Assembly (NCBI GenBank): GCA_016617855.1
Contig: JAECUM010017281.1
Location: 1-64,000, forward strand
Direction: 5' to 3'
Source of the DNA: Megalonaias nervosa
Lineage: Eukaryota; Mollusca; Bivalvia; Unionida; Unionidae
DNA: 64,000 nucleotides
Numbering within the stretch: position 1 is the stretch's first letter; each line of letters opens with the position of its first letter. Position numbers and translations under genes: made by a program. The notes below the pieces were generated by a model. It was given only the letters and a program-made list of their open reading frames with translations. It had not been told where the DNA came from and ran no database searches. Below are positions 1 to 11,230 of this stretch, piece by piece.

Positions 1-229
1 TATTGTAAAAGTGAGCATTAGAACCCACAAGCGGATGCGGCGGGCAGAGTTTTCATTGACCACTCATAAAATTAATTACCTTTCTTTTAGTCACAGCGTG
101 ACCACGCCATTTCGCATAATTCAAATCTTTATATTTAGTGCGCATATTGAGAAGAAAAAACTCAGCAGATCAACACATATGAATAACCGTTTTACGTATC
201 CCCATCTATAACTATAAATACATATTATG

Positions 230-233
<4 letters not shown>

Positions 234-313
<80 letters not shown>

Positions 314-322
314 ACACACACA
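234..322. repeat. (AT)n followed by (CA)n microsatellite
   Basis: About 77 bases of pure AT dinucleotide run directly into six CA units. Confidence 0.97.
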
Positions 323-1686
323 CTTTATCAGCGCGAATTTTTATTCAACCTGTCTAAATGACGACAGGAACTACAGTGCAAAACTTCGTTTATATTAAGC
401 CCTGACTGGTCTACAACATCTTTCTTTTCTTTTTTTTTCTGAATATACAAGCTTCGAAAAATAGGATCCTTAGATAAGAAAGAAAATAAAGTCGTTTTAC
501 ATAAATTGAAAATGAAGTCGCCAGGGTTAATTGTTTTTATTTAAAGCATGCACAACGTCCAGGTGAATTTGAAAACGAATATGTAGGTAAAAATCAAAAC
601 AGCCATTGATTATCTTCTTCAGTGATATTCTTTATTTCATACGGATGCGTTTTATGTTTTCGTTGCTCGCACGTTCTACATATAATTGTGACGATGTTGC
701 CTTATGAAGAATTAATTTGTTCTTCGTATAAATATGAATATGCACTGCAAACAACACCACGTGACTCATTTAGTGACGACCTTTAGAAGTGAAAGTTCAT
801 ACCGCAGTTCCCTAGTTATCAATGATAGCACTAAAATTAATTGACTCGGTTCAGCATTTTCCGATTGGTGAAAAACGAGTAAATAAAGCGTAAATTAGAT
901 AAGAGCAATAACTACACCAAATTACGCTTTCAAGACAAGGCCTATTATCAGGTATCTTTGATTAATAGCTCTTTTCAGACAGGACATCGATAATGAGCGA
1001 AGTAAACTGTTCTAGTACAAATTTTCTGTATCCACGTCGCAGAGCAGGCAGTATTTGTCTGCAAATGTAAGCAAGTTCCTTGCAATATTTTTCTGTTGAA
1101 CTATAGATTCGTGTTCTATTATATTCGCACAAATGAGGGAAAAAGCAAATTAAATCTGTGTTGTCAATGACACAAGGGGCCCATCATAGTCTAAAACCTA
1201 TCTAAGGATTCATATTGAGGCAATGCACGAAAGATATATAGAACACCGAATGGTAACAACAATTATGTATAACTTGAAAGTTACAGAAATGCAATGCATT
1301 CTTTGTCATGTTTGACATTGTTTCCTTGTCTCCATTTAATATGTAGAATAGCTCCTTTAAAAATCCCATCATGTAGATATTGGTATATTTTTTCTGGATT
1401 TTGTGCTACTAACCTGATTTAAATATTTTATTCAGCATATCTGTTATACTGGTTTATTTTATTGTGACTTCGGGTTTTCCTTGTTGAGCCTGAAACTAGC
1501 AATTATATATATGATCCACGTCAAGACGAGGGGTGTATTCATTGTAGAAGGCTCTTCAGCCATTTTGATGGAAACGTACTTGAAATTCCTATTAGAAAGG
1601 ACATCTGACTGGCTGAAGTGACACACTGACACACCGGTGTCGATCTAAATTAATGGCTCATGCCATTTTCGGCGCCGAATGCCGAA

Positions 1687-1745
1687 TTGACACCTTCTTA
1701 GCCAACAGGAACTGCTGTAAGATACATTGGCTAAGAAGGTGTCAA
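1687..1745. repeat. Perfect 19-bp inverted repeat (hairpin)
   Basis: TTGACACCTTCTTAGCCAA at 1687-1705 is repeated as its exact reverse complement at 1727-1745, separated by a 21-base loop. There is no indel or mismatch in the arms. It could be a young miniature inverted-repeat element or a hairpin-forming transcript; nothing in the sequence decides. Confidence 0.9.
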
Positions 1746-2274
1746 TTACAGACCGGTGAAAATAAAGTTTTTGCGTATATAATTTTCGTGCACGCTAACA
1801 AGGCTTCTATGATGGTATACATATTTATGGGACCACGTGATGCCAATCAACGTTGTTTTCCTAAATTTCAAAAGCCCCTGCAATTCATTCCACGTGTTCT
1901 GCATCGGGGAATTTTGACAATAACTGTAATATCCAGTCATTACGCAATGCACTGTTCAATACAGGTGTTAAGAAACTTGTGAAAGCAGTAACCTGAGTAT
2001 TTACAGGTCTCGCACGGCCTTTTGAATCAGTCGATTTCATTATATAAGTTATTTCAAGATAATATAATTAGAAACAAGTCTTTAAAATTTATTTTGTACC
2101 TCAGTTGGCAGAATTTTCCTGAACACAAAGTGGCACAGAAAAAGTGTTTTTAGGAATAAAGTTATAATCTCTTAAAATGGTCCAACGTAAAAAAAAAAAA
2201 CGTTGCACGTAACTGGAAGTGACACTTTACACCTCACTTTCAAACAAAATTACTCAACTATTATATTAATAGCC

Positions 2275-3262
2275 TGTCAGGAACTAGTGACACGATAAAA
2301 TACTCCAACAGGTGTTTGTTAAGAATAAATATTTTAGTAGACCGTAAAACGCTAGTGACACAATAAATATTTGAATAGCCCGTCAGATGCCAGTGACACA
2401 GCAGATGAATGAATAGCCTGTCATGTGCTAGTGACACAACAGATTTTAGAATAGCCCGTCAGGTGCTATTGACACGATACATATTTGAGTAGCATATCAG
2501 GTGCTATTCCACACGATATATCTTTGAATAGCCCGTCAGGTGGTAGTGACACAATATATTTTTTAATTGCGCGTAAGGTGGTTGTGACATCATAGATATT
2601 TGAATAGCCCGTCAGGTACTAGTGACACAATAGATTTTTGAGTAGCCCGTTAGATGCTAGTGACAAAATAGATATTTTAATAGCCCATCAGGTGCTAGTG
2701 ACACAACATTTATTTGAACAGCCCGTCAGATGCTAGTGACACAAGAGACTTTTGAAAAGCCTGTCGTAATAGGTTTTTCAATAGCGAGTCCGGTGCTAGT
2801 GACATAATAGATATTGAAATAGTCCGTCTGCTGCTACTACCACAATAGATTTTGATTTGCCTGTCAGGTGCTAGTGACGCAGTAGATTTTTGAATAGCGT
2901 ATCAGGTGCCACTGACAATAGATTTTTGAATAGTGCGTCAGGTTCTAGTGACACAAAATATTTTTGAATGGCCCGTCATGTGCTAGTGACACAAAAGATT
3001 TTTAATAGCCCGTCGGGTTCTAGGGATACAATAGATTTGTTAGTAGCCTGTCAGGTGCTAGTGACAGAATAGATATTTGAACAGTCCGACATGTGCTAGT
3101 GACATAAGAGAATTTTTAATAGCGCGTCAGGTGCTAGTGACACAATAAATTTTTTAATAGTCCTTTAAGTGCTCGTGACAAAATCGATATTTTAATTGCT
3201 TGTCAGGTGCTAGTGACACGATACATATTTGATTAGCCCGTCAGGTGCTAGTGACACAATAT
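2275..3262. repeat. Minisatellite, ~38-bp unit, about 26 copies
   Basis: Tandem array of a unit built around GGTGCTAGTGACACAATAGA and TTTTTGAATAGCCCGTCA. Copies vary by substitutions and small indels, so the array is old. No coding potential. Confidence 0.93.
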
Positions 3263-3335
3263 GGCGGTAAAAAATCTGCAAATACATTTTTAAACAGAGT
3301 GACAGCACTTAGCATCATTTACGCTCTGTGGCACG

Positions 3336-3336
3336 C

Positions 3337-3365
<29 letters not shown>
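3336..3365. repeat. (AAT)n microsatellite
   Basis: About ten AAT/ATA units in a row, just after the 38-bp minisatellite. Confidence 0.95.
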
Positions 3366-3367
<2 letters not shown>

Positions 3368-3459
3368 CCATACTGGGCATTACTTGCATCATACGTAAAG
3401 CACATGTATGTGATTACATCTAGGCTTCATGCACATTGCGAACTTTTTTATTCCTTGAG

Positions 3460-3862
3460 AGGTAATCCAATCTGTGCATTGATATTTCACGATAACGGAG
3501 GAGGGTAATCCAATTCATGCATCGATATTTCACGATAAGGCGAAAGGGTATTGCAATCCGTGCTCGATATTTCACGATAAGGGGGAGGGTAATCCAGTCC
3601 GTGCTCGATATTTTACGATAGGGGAGAGGGTAATCCAATCTGTGCTCGATTTTTCGCTATAAGGTGGGGGGGAGGGTTAATCCAATCTGTGCTCGATTTT
3701 TCACGGTAAGCGTTAGGGGTAATCCAATCCGTGCATTGATATTTCACGAAAAGGGGGTTGGGAAGGGTAATCCAATCCATGTACTGATATTTCACCATAG
3801 GGAAGCTAATCCAATCCCTGCACTGATATTTCATAATGAGGGAAGTTAATCCAGTCCCTGCA
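3460..3862. repeat. Minisatellite, ~41-bp unit, plus scattered copies
   Basis: Around nine copies of a unit containing GGTAATCCAATC, GTGCTCGATATTTCACGATA and a G-rich spacer. The same unit reappears singly or in pairs at about 4150-4215 and 4745-4822. Open frames that run through the array on both strands are a product of the repeat, not genes. Confidence 0.9.
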
Positions 3863-4912
3863 CAGAACGATCGGAACATCACTCGACCCTTTCCACCCGG
3901 CTGTGAAGTAACCTCCGAAGTAGTTGTAGGAGTACACATCAATTTGATGTTTGATAATTCATCCATTGCGAAGTGCACCACATATGTTATGACCACAAAG
4001 GCCGAGATTGTTCCGACTGTGACTTTGTGATTTTCAGTCGCCATATTCTTTCATATTCACAAAAGTAGATCAGAATACAATTCTCAATGGCGACAAATTA
4101 CATCGGAGGTTTCTTTCCCGATTTAACCAAAAAGGCCGACGTTGTTCCGATTGGTGCACGGATATTTCACAGTAAGGGCATATAATCTAATCCGTACATT
4201 GATATTTCACGATAAACCGATTGCATAAGGTGGCGCTCCAGTTTCGTATTTTGCATAAGGTTAAATTTTTAAAGGGAAAGAATCTTCGCGGTTTTCCACA
4301 CTGGTTATACTAGCTATTTAAAAAGACCTTGTATATCTTAGATTTTGTTTAAAAAACTTTTAATTCCGTTTATTCTGGCGTGTTATTAATGGGTCTAATA
4401 TGGGTTATAGAGTATACAGCTTGGCCTTACCTCAGGTGTGCTCTTATAAAAAAGACGGCTAGCTCCGCTTTGTCATTATTTAGTACACTTTCAGATGGTA
4501 TTGTCTAGTCTGGCAAAATTAGTTTTTCCTATTTTGATAACTGCTAAAGATAATGTACATTAGACTAATTCAGGCTGGTTTTTTATTACGAGGGTACTAT
4601 ACATGCGCTTTTACACCTCATTTTCAAGAAATTAACATCCATCAGGTGCTACTGCGGGTAAAATAGTATAACATCACACCAGAAGTGCATGTATATGATT
4701 ATATTTAGGCTTCATGTACTTTGAGAAGTTTTTATTCTTTAAGAAGTAATCCAATCCATGCACCGATATTTGACGATAAGAATAGGTAATCCAATCGATG
4801 CACCGATATTTCACTATAAAAGAATTTCATTAGCCCAATCAATCCGATTCTGCTCAACCGTCACAAGTTAAATAATATTACAACTTAATGTTATGTACTC
4901 ATATCTAATCAA
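3863..4912. other. Gene-free stretch with dispersed minisatellite units
   Basis: I find only stray copies of the neighbouring 41-bp unit and no supported gene. Confidence 0.6.

Positions 4913-4914
<2 letters not shown>

Positions 4915-4980
<66 letters not shown>
4915..4980. repeat. (GA)n microsatellite at a SINE tail
   Basis: About 33 GA units. It abuts the 3' end of the minus-strand SINE fragment that follows, so it probably grew from the SINE tail. Confidence 0.95.
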
Positions 4981-4982
<2 letters not shown>

Positions 4983-5150
4983 TTAACTTTAACAATTTTA
5001 GTCATATCGCTACGATGTCTGTAGTGTGGCATTTTATATAGGTATCTAGCACGGGGCATCATGCCGCAGACATGTAGCATCATGTTCCACCTGGTCTCAT
5101 TATCCTAACACCAGGTCGAGCAGTCCTAACACTTAATGTCGAGCGCCACA
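4981..5150 (-). mobile_element. SINE fragment (family 2, 3' body only)
   Basis: Read on the minus strand, this matches the body of the fuller SINE at 13330-13616. Shared landmarks are GCGCTC/GACATTAAGTG, a GTGTTAGGATAATGAGAC segment, and CTGCGGCATGATGCCCCGTG. The tRNA-like head is missing, so this is a 5'-truncated copy. Confidence 0.8.
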
Positions 5151-5415
5151 CGCCTACCCAGAGTCCTCTCAGCTACTAGTGTGGCATACTATTGCGTATC
5201 CAGAGTGCTCTCCGCTATTAGTTTGACACACTATCGCTTACCCAAAATAATCTCTGCTACTAGTGTGACACACTATCGCTTACCCAAAATAATCTCTGCT
5301 ACTAGTGTGACACACTATCGCTTACCCAAAATAACCTCTGCTACTAGTGTGACACACTATCGCTTATCCAAAATAATCTCTGCTACTAGTGTGACACACT
5401 ATCCCATAGTGCTTT
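5150..5415. repeat. Minisatellite, 42-bp unit, ~6 copies
   Basis: Tandem copies containing GCTACTAGTGTGACACACTA followed by TCGCTTACCCAAAATAATCT. Because 42 is a multiple of three, the + frame stays open (5136-5468) and encodes a 14-residue repeat. I treat that frame as an effect of the repeat: it has no domain, and the first repeat units are the most diverged. Confidence 0.9.
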
Positions 5416-6174
5416 CTGCTGCAAGTGCGGCAAACTATATTACAATTGCGAGCAAGGCAGGACGATAATTTTTGCGACTTTAATTTTTTTTTAGGGTAGA
5501 AATAATGGTCACGCTTTAGCAAATGTTTCCTTGTCACATGTTTCTTTAGCAGTTATTATATTTTATAGGCCAGGCATGCGCAAACTAGGAACTACGACTT
5601 GGTTTTATCCGATTGTTTACATCATAAGATGTGGCTAAAAGATCGTGTATCCTGCCCCCGCACTGGAAAATGTTGCACATGCCTGGTATAAGTTTCATTA
5701 TGTGTTTTTATGTCCACACTATAATAGCGGAAGGGAACATATTGTTTTGCTGCAGACCATTCATATATCAGTATGTCCGATCCAAATCCGTTTTAGTGCG
5801 ATAGCACAAGAACTTTAAACATATTGAGCCAATAAATTTGTTACCCTTTATCATGGTTTTAAGTAAATTTTCAGACGGTTACAACAATCTACTTCCACCC
5901 TTTTATTGCAGATTTCTAAACTTGATGGACAAAAAACGTTCTTCGTATTATTAAGCTTAATCTGGTTTAGGTGACGAACGAAATTCGGTATGCCATCTTT
6001 GTATTGATAGATAAATGACTTAATCAGATTTTGATGTCAAAAATAATATTGTTCTACATTTTTAAATTTGGCGGACTTAGATTATTTTGATCTGCAGTGG
6101 GGAAATATGAGTTTTACAATCACTAATCTATTTTATGGGGTTTTTTTTTTTTTTTTTGGTTTTTTTTTATGCAG
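5416..6174. other. Gene-free stretch before the first visible exon
   Basis: No feature is supported. It ends in a long poly-T tract (about 6140-6169) that serves as the polypyrimidine tract of the next exon's acceptor. Confidence 0.6.
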
Positions 6175-6378
6175 GTTTTCCTGGGGCAGAAATATGGTTA
6201 TCGGCCTCTTCCAACCCACATCGATGCTATCGAGTTTGAAATGATGCGGGAATGCAATAAAAGCACACCTGGTGACCTGGAACTTATGGACACGTGGTAC
6301 AAGAGAGATGATAATAGTGTTCCACCAGTCTATGTTCTTCAGCCAATCAGCTCCATTTATACTAACTTCAACAATAAG
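6175..6378 (+). CDS. NWD1-like gene, exon with DUF4062-type region (5' part of gene missing)
   Basis: This 204-bp exon (68 codons, phase 0 at both ends) begins after a poly-T tract and GCAG acceptor and ends at AAG|GTAACA. It reads VFLGQKYGYRPLP, then a stretch ending DTWYKRDDNSVPPVYVLQPI. The 'GQKYGYRP' and 'VPPVYVLQPI' blocks are hallmarks of the N-terminal region of NACHT-and-WD-repeat protein 1, ahead of its ATPase. The start codon and the beginning of the DUF4062-like region are not visible and probably lie upstream of the window. The exon is joined in phase to 7808-8005. Confidence 0.85.
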
Positions 6379-7807
6379 GTAACAACTCAATCAGAATATC
6401 CCTCAACAATTTCCGTCAAGATGGGAAATAACCTTGGATAAAGTTGTAGGAATAGAAATACATTTGATGGATTTTGATTTACCTCTGGCGGTGTGCACCA
6501 TAAATTTTCCGACTGAAAAGTCCCTAACTTTCCAAAAGTGACTTGGTCTTCTTCCACTGCCATAGTTCGAATTTAGTTTTCAAAGGCGGCGAATTAAATC
6601 CGAGCTTTCTTTTTCGGCTTTACGGAAAAGGCAGAGGATGCCCCAGTACAACTGTACGCATCTTTAAAATCAGGTTTAGAACAAGGTTGTGTTTCACAAA
6701 AGAAATGTCTATTCACATTTTTATATTTCATATACTTTTCAAATATGTTCAAATTTGCATTTCCTCTTTCATGAAATCCGCTCACTGAGAACGCAAGGTA
6801 AGGTTGCAGACAAATTTGATCAATTTGGCATCTGGTGTATTTTGAAAACAAAACTGTCATAATCAACCTTCCAGCTGAAAAATAAAGAAACACTGAGGTA
6901 CACTTATCAGGCAGGTATGCCACCTCCACATCATTTTGCTGAGTTGAGTAATAAATAGGATAGTTATCCAGTAAGTATAGATTGTTTTTTTCCCCAACAA
7001 AATAATATACATAGAAGACGAATTAAGAAAACAACTGCCTGACGAAAACAAATTTCAAAAGAAATCTTACAGACGTTTTTTTTTTCGTAATGGATACTTT
7101 TTTGGGGGGGGGGGAAATTTCACATTTTCATATTTTCTAGTTAGTCAGAGTGAGTATTCGTGCGTATGTCGACATATATGACTTGAGTAAACACAGTTAG
7201 AGAAAACTACTCTACTTTCTAATAAAAGAAGCCTTTCCTCTCCACCGAAAATAAATAAATGTATAAATAAAGCTATCCGTATTAGAGAGCCTTTCTGTTA
7301 AAGTGCCTTCTCGTTATCGAAGGTAACTTCAATATCGCAACTATTTCATTTATCTTGTAAAACAACAATAGTGTAATAAATCATGAGATAATTGGATCCA
7401 GCAATCTATACAGTTACAAATAATTAATACGCCAATGTCATCTATGCTGAATAAAATATTGATTCCAACTTAATTCGCATCAGTGGATAGGTTTCACGCC
7501 AGAAAATCTGCAGGTATTATGCAAAATATTGTCGCTCGGTTCTTCATATCCATATTTGTAAATTATTAATACTATCGCTTAGCAATTGATGCAAAAAGTG
7601 TCTGCCATTCATTGTCTAGCTGTATGATAGATAGGGAAAAATTGGACGGGTGTATCCAAAGTGAAAGCGGCTCAGATTTTACAATTTAAATAGTCAATTA
7701 TTCCAGTTATGAACAGACCCAGCAACCAAGGCAGCTTAATACACGATTCATCCTCAATTACCCAACAATCAAAATCTTTTTCAACCCATGCAATTTCCCG
7801 TATCTAG
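6379..7807 (+). other. NWD1-like intron
   Basis: GT (6379) to AG (7807) intron of 1,429 bases. It contains no other gene that I can support; a G homopolymer sits near 7105. Confidence 0.75.
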
Positions 7808-8005
7808 GATGAACTCGAAAATGCCATTACCGTCATTGGTTCTGTTTCCGGTTTTGACAGCGACATCCCCGGTTGATGGACCAGGACCAAGCGCTTTGGT
7901 GGGAGACGTTTTCCAAGCTTCAAAGGATAATGCGAAAAGCAGCCCAGGTGCTTTTCATCGCCAAGAAGATTGACAGAGAACAAATGCATAACTATTTTAT
8001 GTCAG
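7808..8005 (+). CDS. NWD1-like gene, linker exon with an apparent 1-base deletion
   Basis: Bounded by TATCTAG|GATGAA and TCAG|GTACGG. Entered in phase 0 it reads DELENAITVIGSVSGFDSDIP and would then hit a stop at about 7874. The next frame continues smoothly as MDQDQALWWETFSKLQRI, ending with KIDREQMHNYFMS. The exon measures 198 bases, but the flanking exons need 199 (it must end in phase 1, since the next exon starts with the last two bases of a Val codon). One missing base in the CCCC run at 7867-7870 explains both facts. It may be an assembly or sequencing error, a polymorphism, or a real disabling mutation. A partial inverted copy of this exon lies at 63962-64000. Confidence 0.75.
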
Positions 8006-11000
8006 GTACGGGTTTTCCATATAGTGACCACTATCAAAAGTCAATATGATGCGTTTTAGTGTACTTATAAAGAGTACAATTAAAGACATGGACACCGAGG
8101 TCTGTTTTGATATTTATCACTCATGTATTAGATGTAGAAATTATTTAATTTAAAAACAAGCGGTTTGTTTAGAAAGTCAACATACAAGAATTTTGTTATA
8201 TATTCGTCAATTTCATCAATTTCTTAATAAAGACAAAAGTTGGAGATATGAATTAGTTACATTCTTACTTATCACGTTCTTTACCTCTTTTTTTAATTAG
8301 GGCCGTTAATTAATTTTTCATTAGCAATAATATTAACTCATCAAACTGACCTACTGCATGGTGTATTGTAATGAAAACGTTTGATTTTTTCCAGCTGAGT
8401 TAGATCACAAAGTCTCACCTATTATTTTTTATTATTCAGTCAGTGAAGCAGAAATTATTCGATTTTCACACATTACTTTTCCAGGAATATTTGTAGCACT
8501 AGTAAATTAATCAGCAGGGGAAGGCAAAGGAATGATGATTAAATATTATTCCTAAAGGATGGATCACCAACCAGTTATTCAATATCTCATGATGATGCAT
8601 TCAGTGTAAAAAAAAAAGACTTTAAGTTGGAAATAATAACTTGCATTGATATGTACGAAATCAGTCGCAATGCATTGAAACAGTCTCTTAAACGAAGAAA
8701 GCATTTAGCCAAGAAGAAATGTAGCAGCCGGCTATAAGAAGGCAAAAGAAACTCGTACGAACAAGAGCAACAATCTTGCACACATGAACTTTCGCGGAAA
8801 AAGTAACTTTACTTATCGAAGCGTGAAATGTAGGTCGCACCGACCAATTTCTGATTTAAAGGAAGATTTAATCTTTTGCAATGTATGCACAAAGTAGCGT
8901 CATAGCAGCGTACCTCCACCCCCATCTATGAAGACATCTATTAACTTTGACGCCGTAATAGGGCAATAGAACTTCTGCACTATTTGAAATGAAATGAAAT
9001 TACCGTCTTGCATTGTGAAAATAAAGAAATGGAGAAAAAACTTCCTTTTCATTTTGGTTTATTCCATTTTAACTACCGTTTGTTAATGCTTTATGGTCTA
9101 CCGGGACGTATCCAGGAATATCGTTGGGGTTGGGGAGGCTTGTGTGAAAGAACAAGTAGACATCGGGTCTCTGGGATTTAATCCCGTGCGATGCCCACAG
9201 GGGACGAAGCCCTTAGGAGCTCCTGCATTTGAAGCATTTCCAGCATAATTGTAACCATTGCGGTTGTCTCTAGCTCGTATTTTTAACATTACTTTTATTA
9301 TTTTGTTTATTCTTTATCTCTTGGTGGGGGAGAGGGGGGCGCCCAAGCCGTTAATAGTATGGCAGTGAGGCTTTTAGATTTCCGTTACCTATGACTTTTA
9401 CCCTTTTTGCTCTCGCGAGAGAAGCGCAAATGCATCTCCGGTTTCGAATACTCGCCCAACATACAACCAGTTGAGTTTGCTTGATGATTATCAATAGATA
9501 AATTGCGATCGCCGGAAGCGCGTTTATATGAGGTGCCGTAGCGGACAAAAGCTGGTCCAATGAGAAAGTTGCAGTTGAAATTTCGATATCGTATGTCGAG
9601 AAATCCAATATCACGTGTTGTATCAAATTGCATGTCCTTAAAGTTACATTTTCTAGATCGAGATTTTAGATTTTATATGTTGAATTATGCAGTGGTGGTT
9701 TAAAGTTCTATATCCTATTGTCGACGTTTTACAGTGTATATCTTGAATTACACAGCGGTGGTTGAAATTCCAATATTGTATGTCGAGAATCCCTAATTCA
9801 CACGTTGTATGCAACTGTTGTGATGAAAGTTCCATTTCATATGGCGAGTATTTAGATTTCATCTGTTGAATTTCACAGCAACGAGAAGCAGCCTCCTTGT
9901 TTAAAACTAACGCGGTCAGTTCACGAGAGCGACCTCTAGCGAAGAAATTCATAGAAATTCTCGACCTGTGAATGGTAACTTTCAAACTGTAAATGCATCA
10001 AATGTAATGGCGCCTCATAATTGAATACACGAATGATGTATCTTAATACTCGATAGATATTTTGAATTATTAAAGTGGACATTGTGTAATCTTACTTCTA
10101 ACACCAACACATCATTTCACCACATAAAAATAACAATTCTGGCAAGCACAATAAAATGTCCAATAACCACTGTGTAATTCAACAGATGAAATCTAAATAC
10201 TCAACGTGTGAAATGGAACTTTCAATATAAACTCTTTGAACCAATACGTAAATTAGGAATTCTCGACGTATGACATTGAAATTTCAACCACCGCCGTGTA
10301 ATTCAAACGACACAATCTAAACCTCGACCTAGAAAATGGAACTTTAAGGACAAAGATTTTTGATACAACACGTGAAATTGGAATTCTGGACATATAACAT
10401 TATCATGCCAACGGCAACGTTCTGATTGGACCAGCTTTTGTCTGCTACGGCGCCTCATACGTTTAGCAGGTTAACCGCGGTTTACCCTGCGAGCTCGTGG
10501 AATCACTGATCTGGGTTAACACCTATGACCGCGGACCACGTCGCGTGAGAGAAGCCCGTGCGGCGCCTCTTGAAGGAAGCTATACTTTGCAACCATTTGA
10601 TTTTTACTGCTTGTAAATCAAATTCCTTTTTATATTATGTCTTCGCGCTAGTACTGCAGTTTCCGATCTGTGCGCAGTCTCCAGATGTTTTTCATTTCTG
10701 CCAACGCTGTCCCGAATCTGGCCGTGGTAATTGTTTTATCGTCAATGGCCACCGAGTAGAGCTCGGTAAATGTGCTACCGCGAGAATTTCTAAATAGACA
10801 CGTTTTTGAGAATACAGCCGTACTTAAATTATTTTGCCAGCAACACCCGCCCAACCTTTTGCTATCGATACAGCTCCGACAGCAATTCCGACTGGTATAC
10901 CTATGGTTGTTACCGTGGTCGCGATTCTCTCCACGCCAAGGCCAACCGTGGTCGCTGCGGCGAGTTCACAAATTGCATCCGCATAACACACGTGTGGAGA

Positions 11001-11230
11001 TTTTATTTCGCAGCTGTTGTTCCACTTCAATTATTTTTGTCGTCGGTAGCTTTGAGGGTTCATCACAGTTCCTAGTTAATAACGTCACTGCTAAGTACAG
11101 TTGCCCCGCAGATAGATTTTGCCCAGACACATCACAGCTGACCACAACATTCACACGTACTTCCAACCAAATATTTTTCTTTACTGGTGCAACTGCCATG
11201 CAATTATACAAAACATTTTCCTGGGAAATA
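7968..11230. repeat. Left arm of a large diverged inverted duplication
   Basis: From the end of the NWD1 exon through about 3.2 kb of intron, this sequence matches the reverse complement of 61640-64000. The match begins with CAGAGAACAAATGCATAACT and TAGTGACCACTATCAAAAG and continues through GGAGCTCCTGCATTTGAAGC, the GGCGCC block near 9340 and GCGGCGCCTCTTGAAGGAAG. The arms differ by many substitutions and by whole insertions. Further matching blocks are 12617-13040 with 28415-28835, and 12240-12616 with 30655-30965, all inverted. Confidence 0.85.
9527..10459. mobile_element. Foldback/MITE-type element with ~300-bp inverted arms
   Basis: The element starts TATGAGGTGCCGTAGC and ends GCTACGGCGCCTCATA. 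It is flanked on both sides by CGTTTA (9521-9526 and 10460-10465), a 6-bp target duplication. The arms (about 9527-9870 and 10165-10459) are imperfect reverse complements. Each arm holds internal direct repeats around TATGTCGAGAA and a segment like CACGTGTTGTATCAA. Open frames on the minus strand run along the arms and carry no domain. The inverted duplicate at 62.4 kb lacks the whole insertion and gives the empty site. Confidence 0.85.

Larger units (their letters stand above)
1..2270. other. Gene-free AT-rich stretch
   Basis: I see no convincing coding region here; the open frames are short and show no recognisable domain. It holds an (AT)n/(CA)n microsatellite near the start and a perfect 19-bp inverted repeat at 1687-1745. 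It probably lies in the first intron or upstream region of the NWD1-like gene, because that gene lacks its 5' exons downstream of here. Confidence 0.6.

Noticed and set aside
3613..4044. Minus-strand open frame of 143 residues
   Set aside because: It runs along the 41-bp minisatellite and its repeats translate to DWITLP-like units; no sign of selection.
5136..5468. Open frame of 110 residues with 14-residue repeats
   Set aside because: It follows a 42-bp minisatellite whose length is a multiple of three; there is no flanking gene structure or domain.
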